A DNA stretch of 29,145 bases. Source: SAR324 cluster bacterium. Lineage in GTDB: Bacteria; SAR324; NAC60-12. Location of the stretch: NCBI GenBank assembly GCA_022448705.1, contig JAKUUF010000002.1, forward strand, positions 1 to 29,145, given 5' to 3'. Under the pieces are notes generated by a model that was not told the origin of the DNA, searched no databases, and saw only the letters and a program-made list of their open reading frames with translations. Positions 1 through 7,670 of the stretch are shown piece by piece. Numbering within the stretch: the stretch's first letter is position 1; each line of letters starts with the position of its first letter. Both the position numbers and the translations under genes were made by a program.

Positions 1-154
1 TTTGAACAGTATTAATTCCAGAACAGTTATTGCATTCAGAATTTGACTATTCAAAAAATTCTGTTATTTTAAAACCGAAATTGGATTGTCAACTATAGAA
101 ACTTTGGACTTTTCAATTTATTTAATTTCAACAAATCATCATCAGTATTAAAGC
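1..154. other. AT-rich leader before the first gene
   Basis: No reading frame of note and no RNA gene is visible. The stretch is very AT-rich and presumably carries the promoter of the gene starting at 155. I could not find a -35/-10 pair with acceptable spacing, and there is no clear Shine-Dalgarno sequence just before the ATG. Confidence 0.5.
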
Positions 155-874
155 ATGAGATCAGTTATTCAGGAAGAGTTGTTCGGTCCAGAGCAATATA
201 CCCGTTTATGCAGTTTTTGCAGAGGAGAATTCCCACGCTCGGCAGAGTTTTTCCCTGATGGTCGTTGCAATGACGGGATGGCATCATTCTGCAGAAAATG
301 TGCTCATCTCAGAGTTCAGCTGAAATCTTCTGCTAAAAAAATGGGTACAAAATTTTCACAGGCAAGTCTGCTTGAGAAGGTATGCAAAGACTGTGGTGAA
401 AGAAAGCCGTTGCGAGAGTTTTACATGTCTTCACATTCTCAAGACGGAAAAACATCTTCATGCAAAAATTGCATAGACGAGAATTATGATCTGAAGCAGA
501 AACGCAAACATCATCCTGACGGAGAATCTGTTTATTTCATTCAGGATTCAAGAAATAAAAGAGTTAAAATTTCTTCAGGAAGCAATCCTTATCTTGATTT
601 GGAGAACTTGCAGCAGGGTTCTTCAGAGACCCTTCATATTCTGGCAAGTTTTGAAACAAGTCATGAGGAATCTGCAGACAATATTGTCAGCACCCTGCAA
701 AGCCTGTTTCAAACCCATCATTCAGGAAATGGATGGTTTGATATGGTGCCTTCACTTGCACAATACATTTCTCTTATAAAGCATGGAGATTCCGAAAAAG
801 CAAAGCTCCTGCTCTCACCAATTGAAAATTCTGGGAACAATTCCTTATCAAAAACTGTTTCAAAAGGAGTTTAA
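155..874 (+). CDS. Twin zinc-ribbon protein with a degenerate GIY-YIG (MUG113/T5orf172-like) domain
   Basis: This 239-residue protein has two similar cysteine units, C19-x2-C22 ... C46-x2-C49 and C77-x2-C80 ... C103-x2-C106. The second has the 'CxxCGxxKPLxxFY...DGxxxxCxxC' form common in small zinc-ribbon proteins of phage and HNH contexts. Residues 126-196 line up without gaps with my recollection of the MUG113/T5orf172 branch of GIY-YIG nucleases: VYFI at 126-129, KIS at 138-140 where KIG is expected, NP at 144-145, LQ at 152-153, and a closing (G)WF at 193-195. The residues expected to be catalytic appear lost: the YIG glycine is S140, the RL arginine is D148, the helix glutamate is V178 and the GEW glutamate is G193. 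It may therefore bind nucleic acid without cutting it. The cysteine pairs are certain; the GIY-YIG assignment is a pattern match from memory. The gene stands alone; its start lacks a strong ribosome-binding site. Confidence 0.75.
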   Translation: MRSVIQEELFGPEQYTRLCSFCRGEFPRSAEFFPDGRCNDGMASFCRKCAHLRVQLKSSAKKMGTKFSQASLLEKVCKDCGERKPLREFYMSSHSQDGKTSSCKNCIDENYDLKQKRKHHPDGESVYFIQDSRNKRVKISSGSNPYLDLENLQQGSSETLHILASFETSHEESADNIVSTLQSLFQTHHSGNGWFDMVPSLAQYISLIKHGDSEKAKLLLSPIENSGNNSLSKTVSKGV

Positions 875-904
875 GGCGGGTCAGTTTATGTTGGGGGGGT
901 AGTG

Positions 905-1324
905 TTATCCTGATAATTCAGATTGATAACCTGACCTGGTGCTATTCATATTCTGCATATCCATCTTGTTGATCAAGTCATGTGAACTGGGTAGGATTGC
1001 AATGGTTCTCTGTTCCTCCTCCTCAATGCCCTAAACTGCAGATTGTTGAGCGCATCCATGGTAAAACCTCACGGTCACCATTTTTAAATCATCTATATTT
1101 TCACCTGTCTCCTCTAAAATTCCAAACTCCTGATGGCCGGGAATTACAGATAAATTTTGTTCAGGGAGTTCTACTTCAACCAGATTTAAGCCTGTAAGGC
1201 AAGAAGCGCAAAATATTCCTCCAATTAAAAGTTCCAACCCTAAGGGAACCTGAATATCTTATGTTTCAAATTTAGGCTGTACATCCTCAATCATTCCTAG
1301 CTGGTGGTGCATCTTAGGATTCAT
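905..1324 (-). pseudogene. Decayed minus-strand reading frame of about 140 codons with two in-frame stops
   Basis: Reading the minus strand from an ATG at 1324-1322, a single frame runs to a TAA at 907-905, interrupted only by TAA at 1261-1259 and TAG at 1033-1031. The ATG is preceded by a good Shine-Dalgarno-like GAAGGA at about 8 bases. The central part (about 1237 to 1034) encodes a protein-like mixture (LNLVEVELPEQ, then IPGHQEFGILEE) rather than the low-complexity translation typical of AT-rich spacer. I do not recognise the family. The simplest reading is a small gene inactivated by two point changes; both stops could come from Gln codons by C-to-T changes. It could also be chance. Confidence 0.35.
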
Positions 1325-1627
1325 TTACAGTCCTTCAATCAAAATGATATTGTGCTAATAAAAACTTTAATTTCGCTGACTGAAAAATTTGTTCAGAATT
1401 GAAGTTAATGCTATACTTTGATTTATACATGCTTAAGCAATGATCGAATATTATAATTTCAATATTTACGGTTGTTTACAGCATTTCAAATTGGCCTTGT
1501 AAATATACTGTAAAATTTGTATTTTTGAATGTGCAATCCAACAAAGCCCATACATTCCGGCAAAAATTTCTCCATTGAATGATGGTATAGAACCTCCTTT
1601 CGTTTTTCCCGATAGATATCTGCCAAA
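1325..1627. other. Non-coding upstream region of proS
   Basis: No credible gene lies here; the minus-strand open frame that runs from inside proS into this region is a shadow. It contains the candidate proS promoter at 1389-1417 and therefore a leader of about 200 nt. I saw no T-box-like motif and no strong terminator hairpin. Confidence 0.5.
1389..1417 (+). promoter_or_regulatory. Candidate sigma-70 promoter for the proS operon
   Basis: TTGTTC at 1389-1394 and TATACT at 1412-1417 are separated by exactly 17 bases. The -10 matches the consensus at five of six positions and the -35 at three. Transcription would begin near 1424, about 200 nt before the proS start codon. Motif match only. Confidence 0.4.
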
Positions 1628-3067
1628 ATGGCAAAAAACATCACGCCCCGCAAAGAAAATTACTCCCAGTGGTATCTTGATGTAATTGCGGCCGGGCAGC
1701 TTGCTGATTATGCACCAGTTAAAGGATGCATGGTAATCAGACCTTCCGGTTTTGCAATATGGGAAGCTATGCAGTCCCGTTTGGACCGAATGTTCAAAGA
1801 AACAGGTCATGTTAATGCATCTTTCCCCTTGTTGATTCCAAAGCATTTTATGGAACGTGAAGCGGAGCATGTTGAAGGGTTCAGTCCTGAATGTGCTGTC
1901 GTAACACATGGCGGAGGAAAAGAACTTGAAGAACCTCTGATGATTCGCCCCACTTCAGAGACAGTTATCGGACACATGTATTCCCAGTGGATTCAAAGTT
2001 ACAGGGATCTTCCCGTGCTGATAAATCAGTGGTGCAATGTGCTACGCTGGGAAATGCGCACAAGACTCTTTCTGCGTACCTCAGAATTTCTCTGGCAGGA
2101 AGGACACACTGCCCATGAAACAGCAGAGGAAGCTCAGGAAGAAACATTACGGATGCTGGAAATATACCGGGTTTTTCAGGAAGAATATTTGGCAATTCCA
2201 GTGATCAAAGGTATTAAATCTGAATCAGAAAAATTTCCCGGGGCGTTATCCACATATTCAGTGGAAGCAATGATGCAGGATGGTAAAGCTCTTCAGTCAG
2301 GGACATCTCATAATTTAGGTCAAAATTTTGCGAAAGCTTTTGAAATTGATTTCCTTGACAGAAACAACAACCAAAAATATGTCTGGACAACAAGCTGGGG
2401 AGCTTCAACACGCATGATAGGCGGTTTGATAATGACTCACAGTGATGATGATGGATTGATACTCCCGCCAAAAATAGCACCTGTACAAGTGGCTATTGTT
2501 CCAATTTTTAATAATGACCAGGAACGCAGTGAAACCCTGGAGTTTGCGGATGCAATAGCAAACCGACTGAAAGAAAAAATCGATCAGCTTCAGATAAAAA
2601 TCGACAGTTCGGATAATCTTAGGCCTGCCGATAAATTTTTTCATTGGATACAGCAGGGAGTTCCTGTAAGGATTGAAGTTGGTCCGCGTGATGTAAAAAA
2701 ACAGTCGGCTATGGTGGCAAGAAGAGATATCCGTGAGAAGAACGCTGTTCCAGTTGAACAAATCACACAACACGTTGTAGATTTATTGGAAAAGATTCAG
2801 CAAAACCTCTTTGAAAGGGCTTTGAATTATAGAAAAGAAAACACCAGGACTGTTTCATCGTATGCAGAATTCAAGGAAATTATCAGTAATCAAGGAGGTT
2901 TCATTTCAGCTCACTGGGACGGCTCAAAAGAAGTAGAGGCACAAATTAAACAGGAAACAAAGGCAACGATCCGCTGTCTTCCACTTGAAAAAAATCCTGA
3001 ACCTGGGAAATGCATGGTAACCGGATTGCCCTCTGCTCAGAGAGCGCTTTTTGCGATTGCATACTGA
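1628..3067 (+). CDS. proS: Prolyl-tRNA synthetase, archaeal/eukaryotic-type (ProS type 3)
   Basis: Charges tRNA-Pro with proline in the cytoplasm. The 479 residues match the short type 3 ProS family. Class II motif 2 is at about 150-163 (RTSEFLWQEGHTAH), the conserved TSHNLGQNF at 226-234, and motif 3 at 258-281 (GASTRMIGG then DDDGLILPP). Motifs 2 and 3 are not separated by the large INS editing domain of E. coli-type ProS. The anticodon-binding domain follows (about 285-390), and the C-terminal domain ends with the characteristic Tyr. That domain keeps only two cysteines (IRCLP, GKCMVTG), so it probably lacks the zinc site of archaeal versions, as in many bacterial type 3 enzymes. It is first in a probable operon, 46 bp ahead of the next gene. 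The ATG has no obvious Shine-Dalgarno sequence. Confidence 0.97.
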   Translation: MAKNITPRKENYSQWYLDVIAAGQLADYAPVKGCMVIRPSGFAIWEAMQSRLDRMFKETGHVNASFPLLIPKHFMEREAEHVEGFSPECAVVTHGGGKELEEPLMIRPTSETVIGHMYSQWIQSYRDLPVLINQWCNVLRWEMRTRLFLRTSEFLWQEGHTAHETAEEAQEETLRMLEIYRVFQEEYLAIPVIKGIKSESEKFPGALSTYSVEAMMQDGKALQSGTSHNLGQNFAKAFEIDFLDRNNNQKYVWTTSWGASTRMIGGLIMTHSDDDGLILPPKIAPVQVAIVPIFNNDQERSETLEFADAIANRLKEKIDQLQIKIDSSDNLRPADKFFHWIQQGVPVRIEVGPRDVKKQSAMVARRDIREKNAVPVEQITQHVVDLLEKIQQNLFERALNYRKENTRTVSSYAEFKEIISNQGGFISAHWDGSKEVEAQIKQETKATIRCLPLEKNPEPGKCMVTGLPSAQRALFAIAY

Positions 3068-3113
3068 ATAAGACGGAATGAAAAGTAGATCAACCTATAA
3101 TTAAACCGGAATT

Positions 3114-4343
3114 GTGAGCAAGCACATCATTGTATCAAACGTCAGTGACGCCCCTTTTGCGCTTGGGGTAGGTTATGCGCATTCCCAGGAAAATGACATT
3201 TCGGATATAATTGCCCTAAAAACATTTATCAACAATGAGTTTTGTCCAAGATTTTTGCAGGATCACGTCACAGAAGAAACACTTGGTTATGGACTGGAGG
3301 GCAAATCTGTATACATTGTATCCTCTCACTCTGCATACTATTCTCGCAACGAACTGGCTATGCGCAATTATTTAATTGCTTCTGCAGCCAAGGAAAACGG
3401 TGCAGAATTTGTTGCTTTAGTAGAGCCAGATTTATTTTACTCTGCTCAGGACCGCGGTCCAAGAACTCTCGATCATCCGCAGGTTACTGATTTTGCCTCA
3501 CGAGAAAAATTTGTAGGACAGCCATGTTCTGCGGAAATGTATGCACAACTGTTAAAAACATCAGGAGTAGACTGCGTGATGACTGTTCATAACCATAAAC
3601 CTGATGTGATGAGTAAAATATACCAAAATGTCTATCATGAAGGAAATACACGCAATATTCCACCACTGTTGAACCTTGACATTTCCCCTCTGATTGCAAA
3701 CTACATTCTCCGTTCAGGTTTTGTAAGACTCTGGAACTACGGCGAACATGTAGGTTTTGTAGCACCCGATGAAGGTGCAGTAGAATTTGTGAACCGTGTG
3801 AGAGAGTTTAGCGGACTTCATAATTCAGTATTGGTTACATTCAAAAAAACCCGGAGCGGTCAGCGAGACGTAACACTTAACATCAGTGAAGATGTGGAAC
3901 TTCTGAAAGATCGTGATATTTTCATTCTTGATGATATGGTACGTACAGGAGGTACGATTGCAGCAAATATCAGTGCAATAGCAGAATCAAAACGATGTCG
4001 GCCTAAAAATATATTCTTCTACAGCACACACACAACAATCTCCCAGGAAGCAAGGGAGAACCTGAATTCACCTTACCTGAATCAATTCATTACCAGCAAC
4101 ACGATTCCCGGCGTACTTAACCGTGATGTGCAGGGCAGACTTAGAAAAAAAATTATAATTTTGAAAATTGAAAAATGGATTGCTAATGCAATCAGACATT
4201 GTCTGAAAGAAGCTCAGCTTCCAGAAGATATTTATGGAATTAATTCTGTTACACAATCAGATGAACTTTACGAAGTTGACCTTTCCACAAAAAATCCCCT
4301 GCATAATAAATCCCGCATCCAACAATATGAACTAACTATCTGA
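3114..4343 (+). CDS. Divergent PRPP-synthetase-like (ribose-phosphate pyrophosphokinase family) protein
   Basis: 409 residues; standard bacterial Prs is about 310-320. The best landmark is the phosphoribosyl-binding loop at 270-281 (FILDDMVRTGGT), preceded by a VAPDEGA segment (216-222) matching the 'SPD.G' of Prs and by a lysine-rich KKTR (244-247) where the catalytic KRR flag normally sits. In the N-terminal half, SAQDRG (110-115) replaces the usual ARQDR and VHNHK (158-162) replaces DLHA. Thus one ATP-loop arginine is Ala and the metal-loop aspartate is His, although the histidine is kept. Residues 1-60 and the tail beyond 340 look family-specific. The start is GTG with GGA upstream. The gene sits between proS and trkA, two bases before the trkA ATG, so translation is probably coupled. 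It may be a genuine but divergent PRPP synthetase or a paralogue with another role. Confidence 0.8.
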   Translation: MSKHIIVSNVSDAPFALGVGYAHSQENDISDIIALKTFINNEFCPRFLQDHVTEETLGYGLEGKSVYIVSSHSAYYSRNELAMRNYLIASAAKENGAEFVALVEPDLFYSAQDRGPRTLDHPQVTDFASREKFVGQPCSAEMYAQLLKTSGVDCVMTVHNHKPDVMSKIYQNVYHEGNTRNIPPLLNLDISPLIANYILRSGFVRLWNYGEHVGFVAPDEGAVEFVNRVREFSGLHNSVLVTFKKTRSGQRDVTLNISEDVELLKDRDIFILDDMVRTGGTIAANISAIAESKRCRPKNIFFYSTHTTISQEARENLNSPYLNQFITSNTIPGVLNRDVQGRLRKKIIILKIEKWIANAIRHCLKEAQLPEDIYGINSVTQSDELYEVDLSTKNPLHNKSRIQQYELTI

Positions 4344-4345
4344 GT

Positions 4346-5734
4346 ATGCCCAAAGACGAAAACACGCTTATCCTAGGGATTGGTGGAGTAGGAATGCACC
4401 TGGCGCAGCGTTTGGTTCATGAGGGTTATCCAATTACTGTTATTGAATCAGATTCTGAATTACTGGAACATGCCTCAGAGTCTTTGGATGCCCGCCTGAT
4501 ATGTGGTAATGCAATGCAGCTTTCAAGCTGGCATGAGGCAAATGCTGAAGATATGGGACTTATGATTGCTGCTACAAACAATGATTCCACAAACATGTTG
4601 TCTTCACTGATCGCGGATAAATTTGGTATCGATCGAAAAATTGTCCGGTCACGTTCCCTTGATTTTACGGATGACAGCATGTTCTCTCCGGATGAGTTGA
4701 AAATCGATTTGATGGTTCATCCGGAAGAACTGGTTGCACAGGAAATATACCGATTGGTAAAAAGAGCTTCATGCAATGACCTCACATCTGTGGGTGAGGG
4801 TAATATGCTTGTACTTGCTATGAGAATTAATGAATACTCCCCACTTTTAAACAAAACTCCAAAAGAGCTTTCTGAAACTCACACTGATTTTTTTTTCAGG
4901 GTAGTGGCTATCGCACGTGGAATTTCTACAATAATTCCTCAAGCTGAAGAACAAATTCGAGCATTTGACCAGGTATTCATCATGTCGTGTAAGGAGGATA
5001 TGATGCCATTGATGGATATGATGAAGATAGAGCATAAAAAAATTGAAAGTCTGATGATTCTCGGAGGAGGTTTAGTAGGAAGGAGAGTTGCACAGCTGTT
5101 GGAAAAAGAAGTGGAAATCATCCTCATTGAAAATAATCCTGAACGTGCTGAGGAGCTTGCCTCTGACTTGAAAAACACACAAGTAATCCAAGGGGACGGA
5201 ACAGACGCAAATATTCTCGTTATGGCAGGTCTGGATACTACAGAATCTTTCATTGCAACAACAGGAGATAACGAAACTAATATTGTCAGTTGTCTACTTG
5301 CTAAACACTTGATGAATAGAAATAATAGAGACCCACAAGGAGGATATGGAAAAACGATTGCTCTGGTAAACAAGGAAGATTACCTTGTTTTAGCATCCAC
5401 AATCGGGCTGGACATTGCACTAAACGCAAAAATTTCAGCGGCAAATGAAATACTAAAATTTATACGTCGCAATGAACTTTTATCAGTGGCACACCTTCAT
5501 GGAGTTGATGCTGAAGTTATAGAACTACTTGCTGCACCGGGCTCAGAAATTGCAGGTAAACCTTTAAACAAATTAGCGAAAAATTTTCGCCAGCATAATA
5601 TTTTGATTGGAGGAGTCGAACAGGACGGAGTCTGGAAAGTAGCAGTAGGTTCAACTGAAATTCAACCACATAACAGGGTGGTTGCCGTATGTTCCTCTCA
5701 GCACCTCAATAAAGTAAGGCAGTTATTTAGTTGA
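4346..5734 (+). CDS. trkA: Trk potassium-uptake regulatory protein TrkA
   Basis: A peripheral cytoplasmic, nucleotide-binding subunit that gates TrkH/TrkG-type K+ channels. The 462 residues contain the standard tandem RCK layout: a first Rossmann fold with GIGGVG at 11-16 and the acidic VIES end of strand 2 (32-35), a first RCK_C region (about 145-220), a second Rossmann fold with GGGLVG at 240-245 and LIEN (260-263), and a second RCK_C to the end. Length and layout equal those of E. coli TrkA (458 aa). It starts two bases after the previous stop with no Shine-Dalgarno sequence of its own, implying translational coupling. No trkH channel gene is in the window, so the partner must lie elsewhere. 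Confidence 0.96.
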   Translation: MPKDENTLILGIGGVGMHLAQRLVHEGYPITVIESDSELLEHASESLDARLICGNAMQLSSWHEANAEDMGLMIAATNNDSTNMLSSLIADKFGIDRKIVRSRSLDFTDDSMFSPDELKIDLMVHPEELVAQEIYRLVKRASCNDLTSVGEGNMLVLAMRINEYSPLLNKTPKELSETHTDFFFRVVAIARGISTIIPQAEEQIRAFDQVFIMSCKEDMMPLMDMMKIEHKKIESLMILGGGLVGRRVAQLLEKEVEIILIENNPERAEELASDLKNTQVIQGDGTDANILVMAGLDTTESFIATTGDNETNIVSCLLAKHLMNRNNRDPQGGYGKTIALVNKEDYLVLASTIGLDIALNAKISAANEILKFIRRNELLSVAHLHGVDAEVIELLAAPGSEIAGKPLNKLAKNFRQHNILIGGVEQDGVWKVAVGSTEIQPHNRVVAVCSSQHLNKVRQLFS

Positions 5735-5823
5735 AATAATTACTTTTTTGCCCACCTTAACTTTTTTTACAATTTTTTCATTTTGTCCTACCATTGTTAA
5801 TTGAATGAGTATATACTATTTCA

Positions 5824-6156
5824 ATGAAAATACTGTTGATGGCATTAACCTACCTGTTAATTCTGTCATCGGGAGGATGCAGCCAGCAGCGAAGATACGT
5901 ATATCCAACTGATGAACGTCTTGAATTACAGAGGGTCTGTCGTGCTGTAAGCTCCAGAAATACTAATCGTTTTATGGTTTTGTTGGGTAAAATTTACCCC
6001 CTTAATAATGATGGGAAAACTGCAGAATTAGAAGAAATTAGAACTGAATTGAAAGATGCAGGATATTTTTGCGGGAATTATAGATTGCAAGATGCGCCCT
6101 GTCCAATTGCAAACAAATATAGAATTAAATCCCAAAATTGTGCTTTTTCCAGATAA
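5824..6156 (+). CDS. Small putative lipoprotein with four conserved-looking cysteines
   Basis: A 110-residue product I do not recognise. The N-terminus is a typical lipoprotein signal: one Lys, a hydrophobic core (residues 3-14) and LSSGGC ending at C19, slightly unorthodox because the -3 residue is Ser. The mature part is basic and polar, with C39, C83, C93 and C106, enough for two disulfides after export. It therefore probably sits in the periplasmic face of the envelope. It lies between trkA (89 bp before) and ftsA (216 bp after), on the same strand. A TATACT at 5812-5817 could be a -10 element but has no matching -35 and would place the start of transcription very near the ATG. Confidence 0.7.
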   Translation: MKILLMALTYLLILSSGGCSQQRRYVYPTDERLELQRVCRAVSSRNTNRFMVLLGKIYPLNNDGKTAELEEIRTELKDAGYFCGNYRLQDAPCPIANKYRIKSQNCAFSR

Positions 6157-6173
6157 AACAATGAAATCATTAA

Positions 6174-6195
6174 TATTTTAGAAAATAATTTTTTT
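6174..6195 (+). terminator. Weak AT-only hairpin with T-run after the lipoprotein gene
   Basis: TATTTT-AG-AAAATA (6174-6187) is a perfect six-pair inverted repeat followed by a run of seven T. The stem has no GC pairs, so termination efficiency would be poor. A second short repeat (TTCAG-CAA-CTGAA) follows a few bases later. Confidence 0.25.
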
Positions 6196-6293
6196 ATTCA
6201 GCAACTGAAAATCAGTAATAATGTTTTTGTTGTCTGAGCTAAGTGAAAAATTATCTATCACAGTCCTAATGCGGGAATAACATGGACAGTAAA

Positions 6294-6321
6294 TTGCAAA
6301 CAAACAAGGGTTCTTTATATT
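6294..6321 (+). promoter_or_regulatory. Candidate promoter of ftsA-ftsZ
   Basis: TTGCAA (6294-6299) and TATATT (6316-6321) are separated by 16 bases and lie about 50 bp before the ftsA start. This would let the division genes be transcribed independently of trkA. Motif match only; the surroundings are AT-rich and such matches arise by chance. Confidence 0.3.
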
Positions 6322-6372
6322 TTTTTAATAATTTTTCCAGTAAGGAAATAAATTCTAAGTCGAGGAGCATGG

Positions 6373-7614
6373 ATGCCATCGCAAACTAAAAGCAATAACC
6401 TGATTGTTGGGCTTGATATTGGAACCACAAAAATCTGTGCAATTGCTGTTGAAGGAGATGATATTGAAGCACTGAATGTAGTTGGAGTTGGAACTGCAAA
6501 ATCAGAAGGATTGCGAAAAGGTGTTGTAGTCAACATTGAAAAAACAGTTAAAGCGATAAAGAAAGCGGTTGAAGAATGTGAGTTAATGTGTGGAACACAG
6601 ATACGTTCTGTCTATGCGGGAATCGCAGGCCATCATATCAGGGGGCAAAACAGCCGAGGAATGGTTACAGTTTATCACAACCGAATTGTAACTGATGAAG
6701 ACATTCGCAGGGTAATAGACGCTGCTCAGGTCCTTATTCCGAATGACAGAGAAGTATTACACATTCTTCCTCAAGAATTCATTGTCGATGACCAGGATGG
6801 AGTACAAAATCCGCTTGGCATGGCAGCAGCACGTTTGGAGGTGAATGTTCATATTGTGACCGGTTCAGTAACCTCCGCGCAAAATATAATTAAATGCTGC
6901 AACCAGTCCGGGCTCGATGTTGAAGACATAGTTTTGGAGCCTTTGTCTTCAAGTCAGGCTGTACTAAGTCCGGATGAGCAGGAAGTGGGGGTTGTACTTG
7001 TTGACATAGGTGGAGGTACCACAGATGTAACAATTTATTCGGAAGGAAGCATTGTACATACTGCAGTTTTAGCTTTGGGTGGTAATCATTTAACTCATGA
7101 TATTGCAATTGGCCTGGGGGCACCACTTCATGAAGCAGAAGAAATAAAGCACAATTTTGGAGTGGCCATGACCAGCATGGTTAAGGAAGATGAAATGATT
7201 GAAGTACCAAGTGTTGGGGGACGTAATAACCGCACTATGAAAAAACGAGTGCTTGCAAGCATCATTGAGGATCGATTCAGGGAAATATTTGAATTGATTG
7301 CTCATGAAATTGAAAAAACTCATTTTCATACTTTGATGGCATCAGGAGTAGTTATTACTGGAGGAACATGCATTATGCCCGGAGCAGACCAACTTGCTTC
7401 ACAGGTTTTAAATTTACCAGTACGTGTGGGATTTCCTGAAAATATTAGTGGTTTGCGTGAAATGATATATTCACCTAAATATGCAACAAGTGTAGGGCTT
7501 GTACGTTATGGAATAACAAGTAATCAAGGAAAACTGCATTTTGCAGGAGATGATACAAATCTGTTTCATAAAGTGTCCAGAAGGATGAAAGACTGGATGC
7601 AAAATTTCTTTTAG
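6373..7614 (+). CDS. ftsA: Cell division protein FtsA
   Basis: An actin-like ATPase that tethers FtsZ to the inner membrane and recruits later divisome proteins. The 413 residues show the phosphate-1 loop GLDIGTTK (13-20), the 1C region, phosphate-2 DIGGGTTD (211-218) and the adenosine-binding GVVITGGTC region. The basic amphipathic C-terminal helix (about 397-413, FHKVSRRMKDWMQNFF) is the membrane-targeting sequence. I chose the ATG at 6373 because GAGGAG lies six bases upstream; an ATG four bases earlier is in another frame and meets a stop at once. ftsZ follows after 56 bp. Unlike the classic arrangement, neither ftsQ nor mur/ddl genes precede it. Confidence 0.97.
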   Translation: MPSQTKSNNLIVGLDIGTTKICAIAVEGDDIEALNVVGVGTAKSEGLRKGVVVNIEKTVKAIKKAVEECELMCGTQIRSVYAGIAGHHIRGQNSRGMVTVYHNRIVTDEDIRRVIDAAQVLIPNDREVLHILPQEFIVDDQDGVQNPLGMAAARLEVNVHIVTGSVTSAQNIIKCCNQSGLDVEDIVLEPLSSSQAVLSPDEQEVGVVLVDIGGGTTDVTIYSEGSIVHTAVLALGGNHLTHDIAIGLGAPLHEAEEIKHNFGVAMTSMVKEDEMIEVPSVGGRNNRTMKKRVLASIIEDRFREIFELIAHEIEKTHFHTLMASGVVITGGTCIMPGADQLASQVLNLPVRVGFPENISGLREMIYSPKYATSVGLVRYGITSNQGKLHFAGDDTNLFHKVSRRMKDWMQNFF

Positions 7615-7670
7615 TATTTACATTTTTTTCAGTATTAAACCTGAATTAATAAATAAAACATGGGGGTAAC

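Noticed and set aside
904..930. GTTATC/GATAAC inverted repeat considered as the terminator of the zinc-ribbon gene
   Set aside because: Only six pairs with a 15-base loop and no T-run; weaker than chance matches expected in such sequence, and it lies within the broken minus-strand frame.
982..1197. 71-codon plus-strand frame after the zinc-ribbon gene
   Set aside because: It is the complement of the more protein-like broken frame on the minus strand and looks random in composition.
1466..1909. 147-codon minus-strand frame across the proS 5' end
   Set aside because: It overlaps the conserved proS coding sequence on the other strand and has no recognisable domain; a shadow frame.
4939..5373. 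144-codon minus-strand frame inside trkA
   Set aside because: Entirely antisense to the conserved second Rossmann domain of TrkA; Ser/Ile-rich shadow translation.
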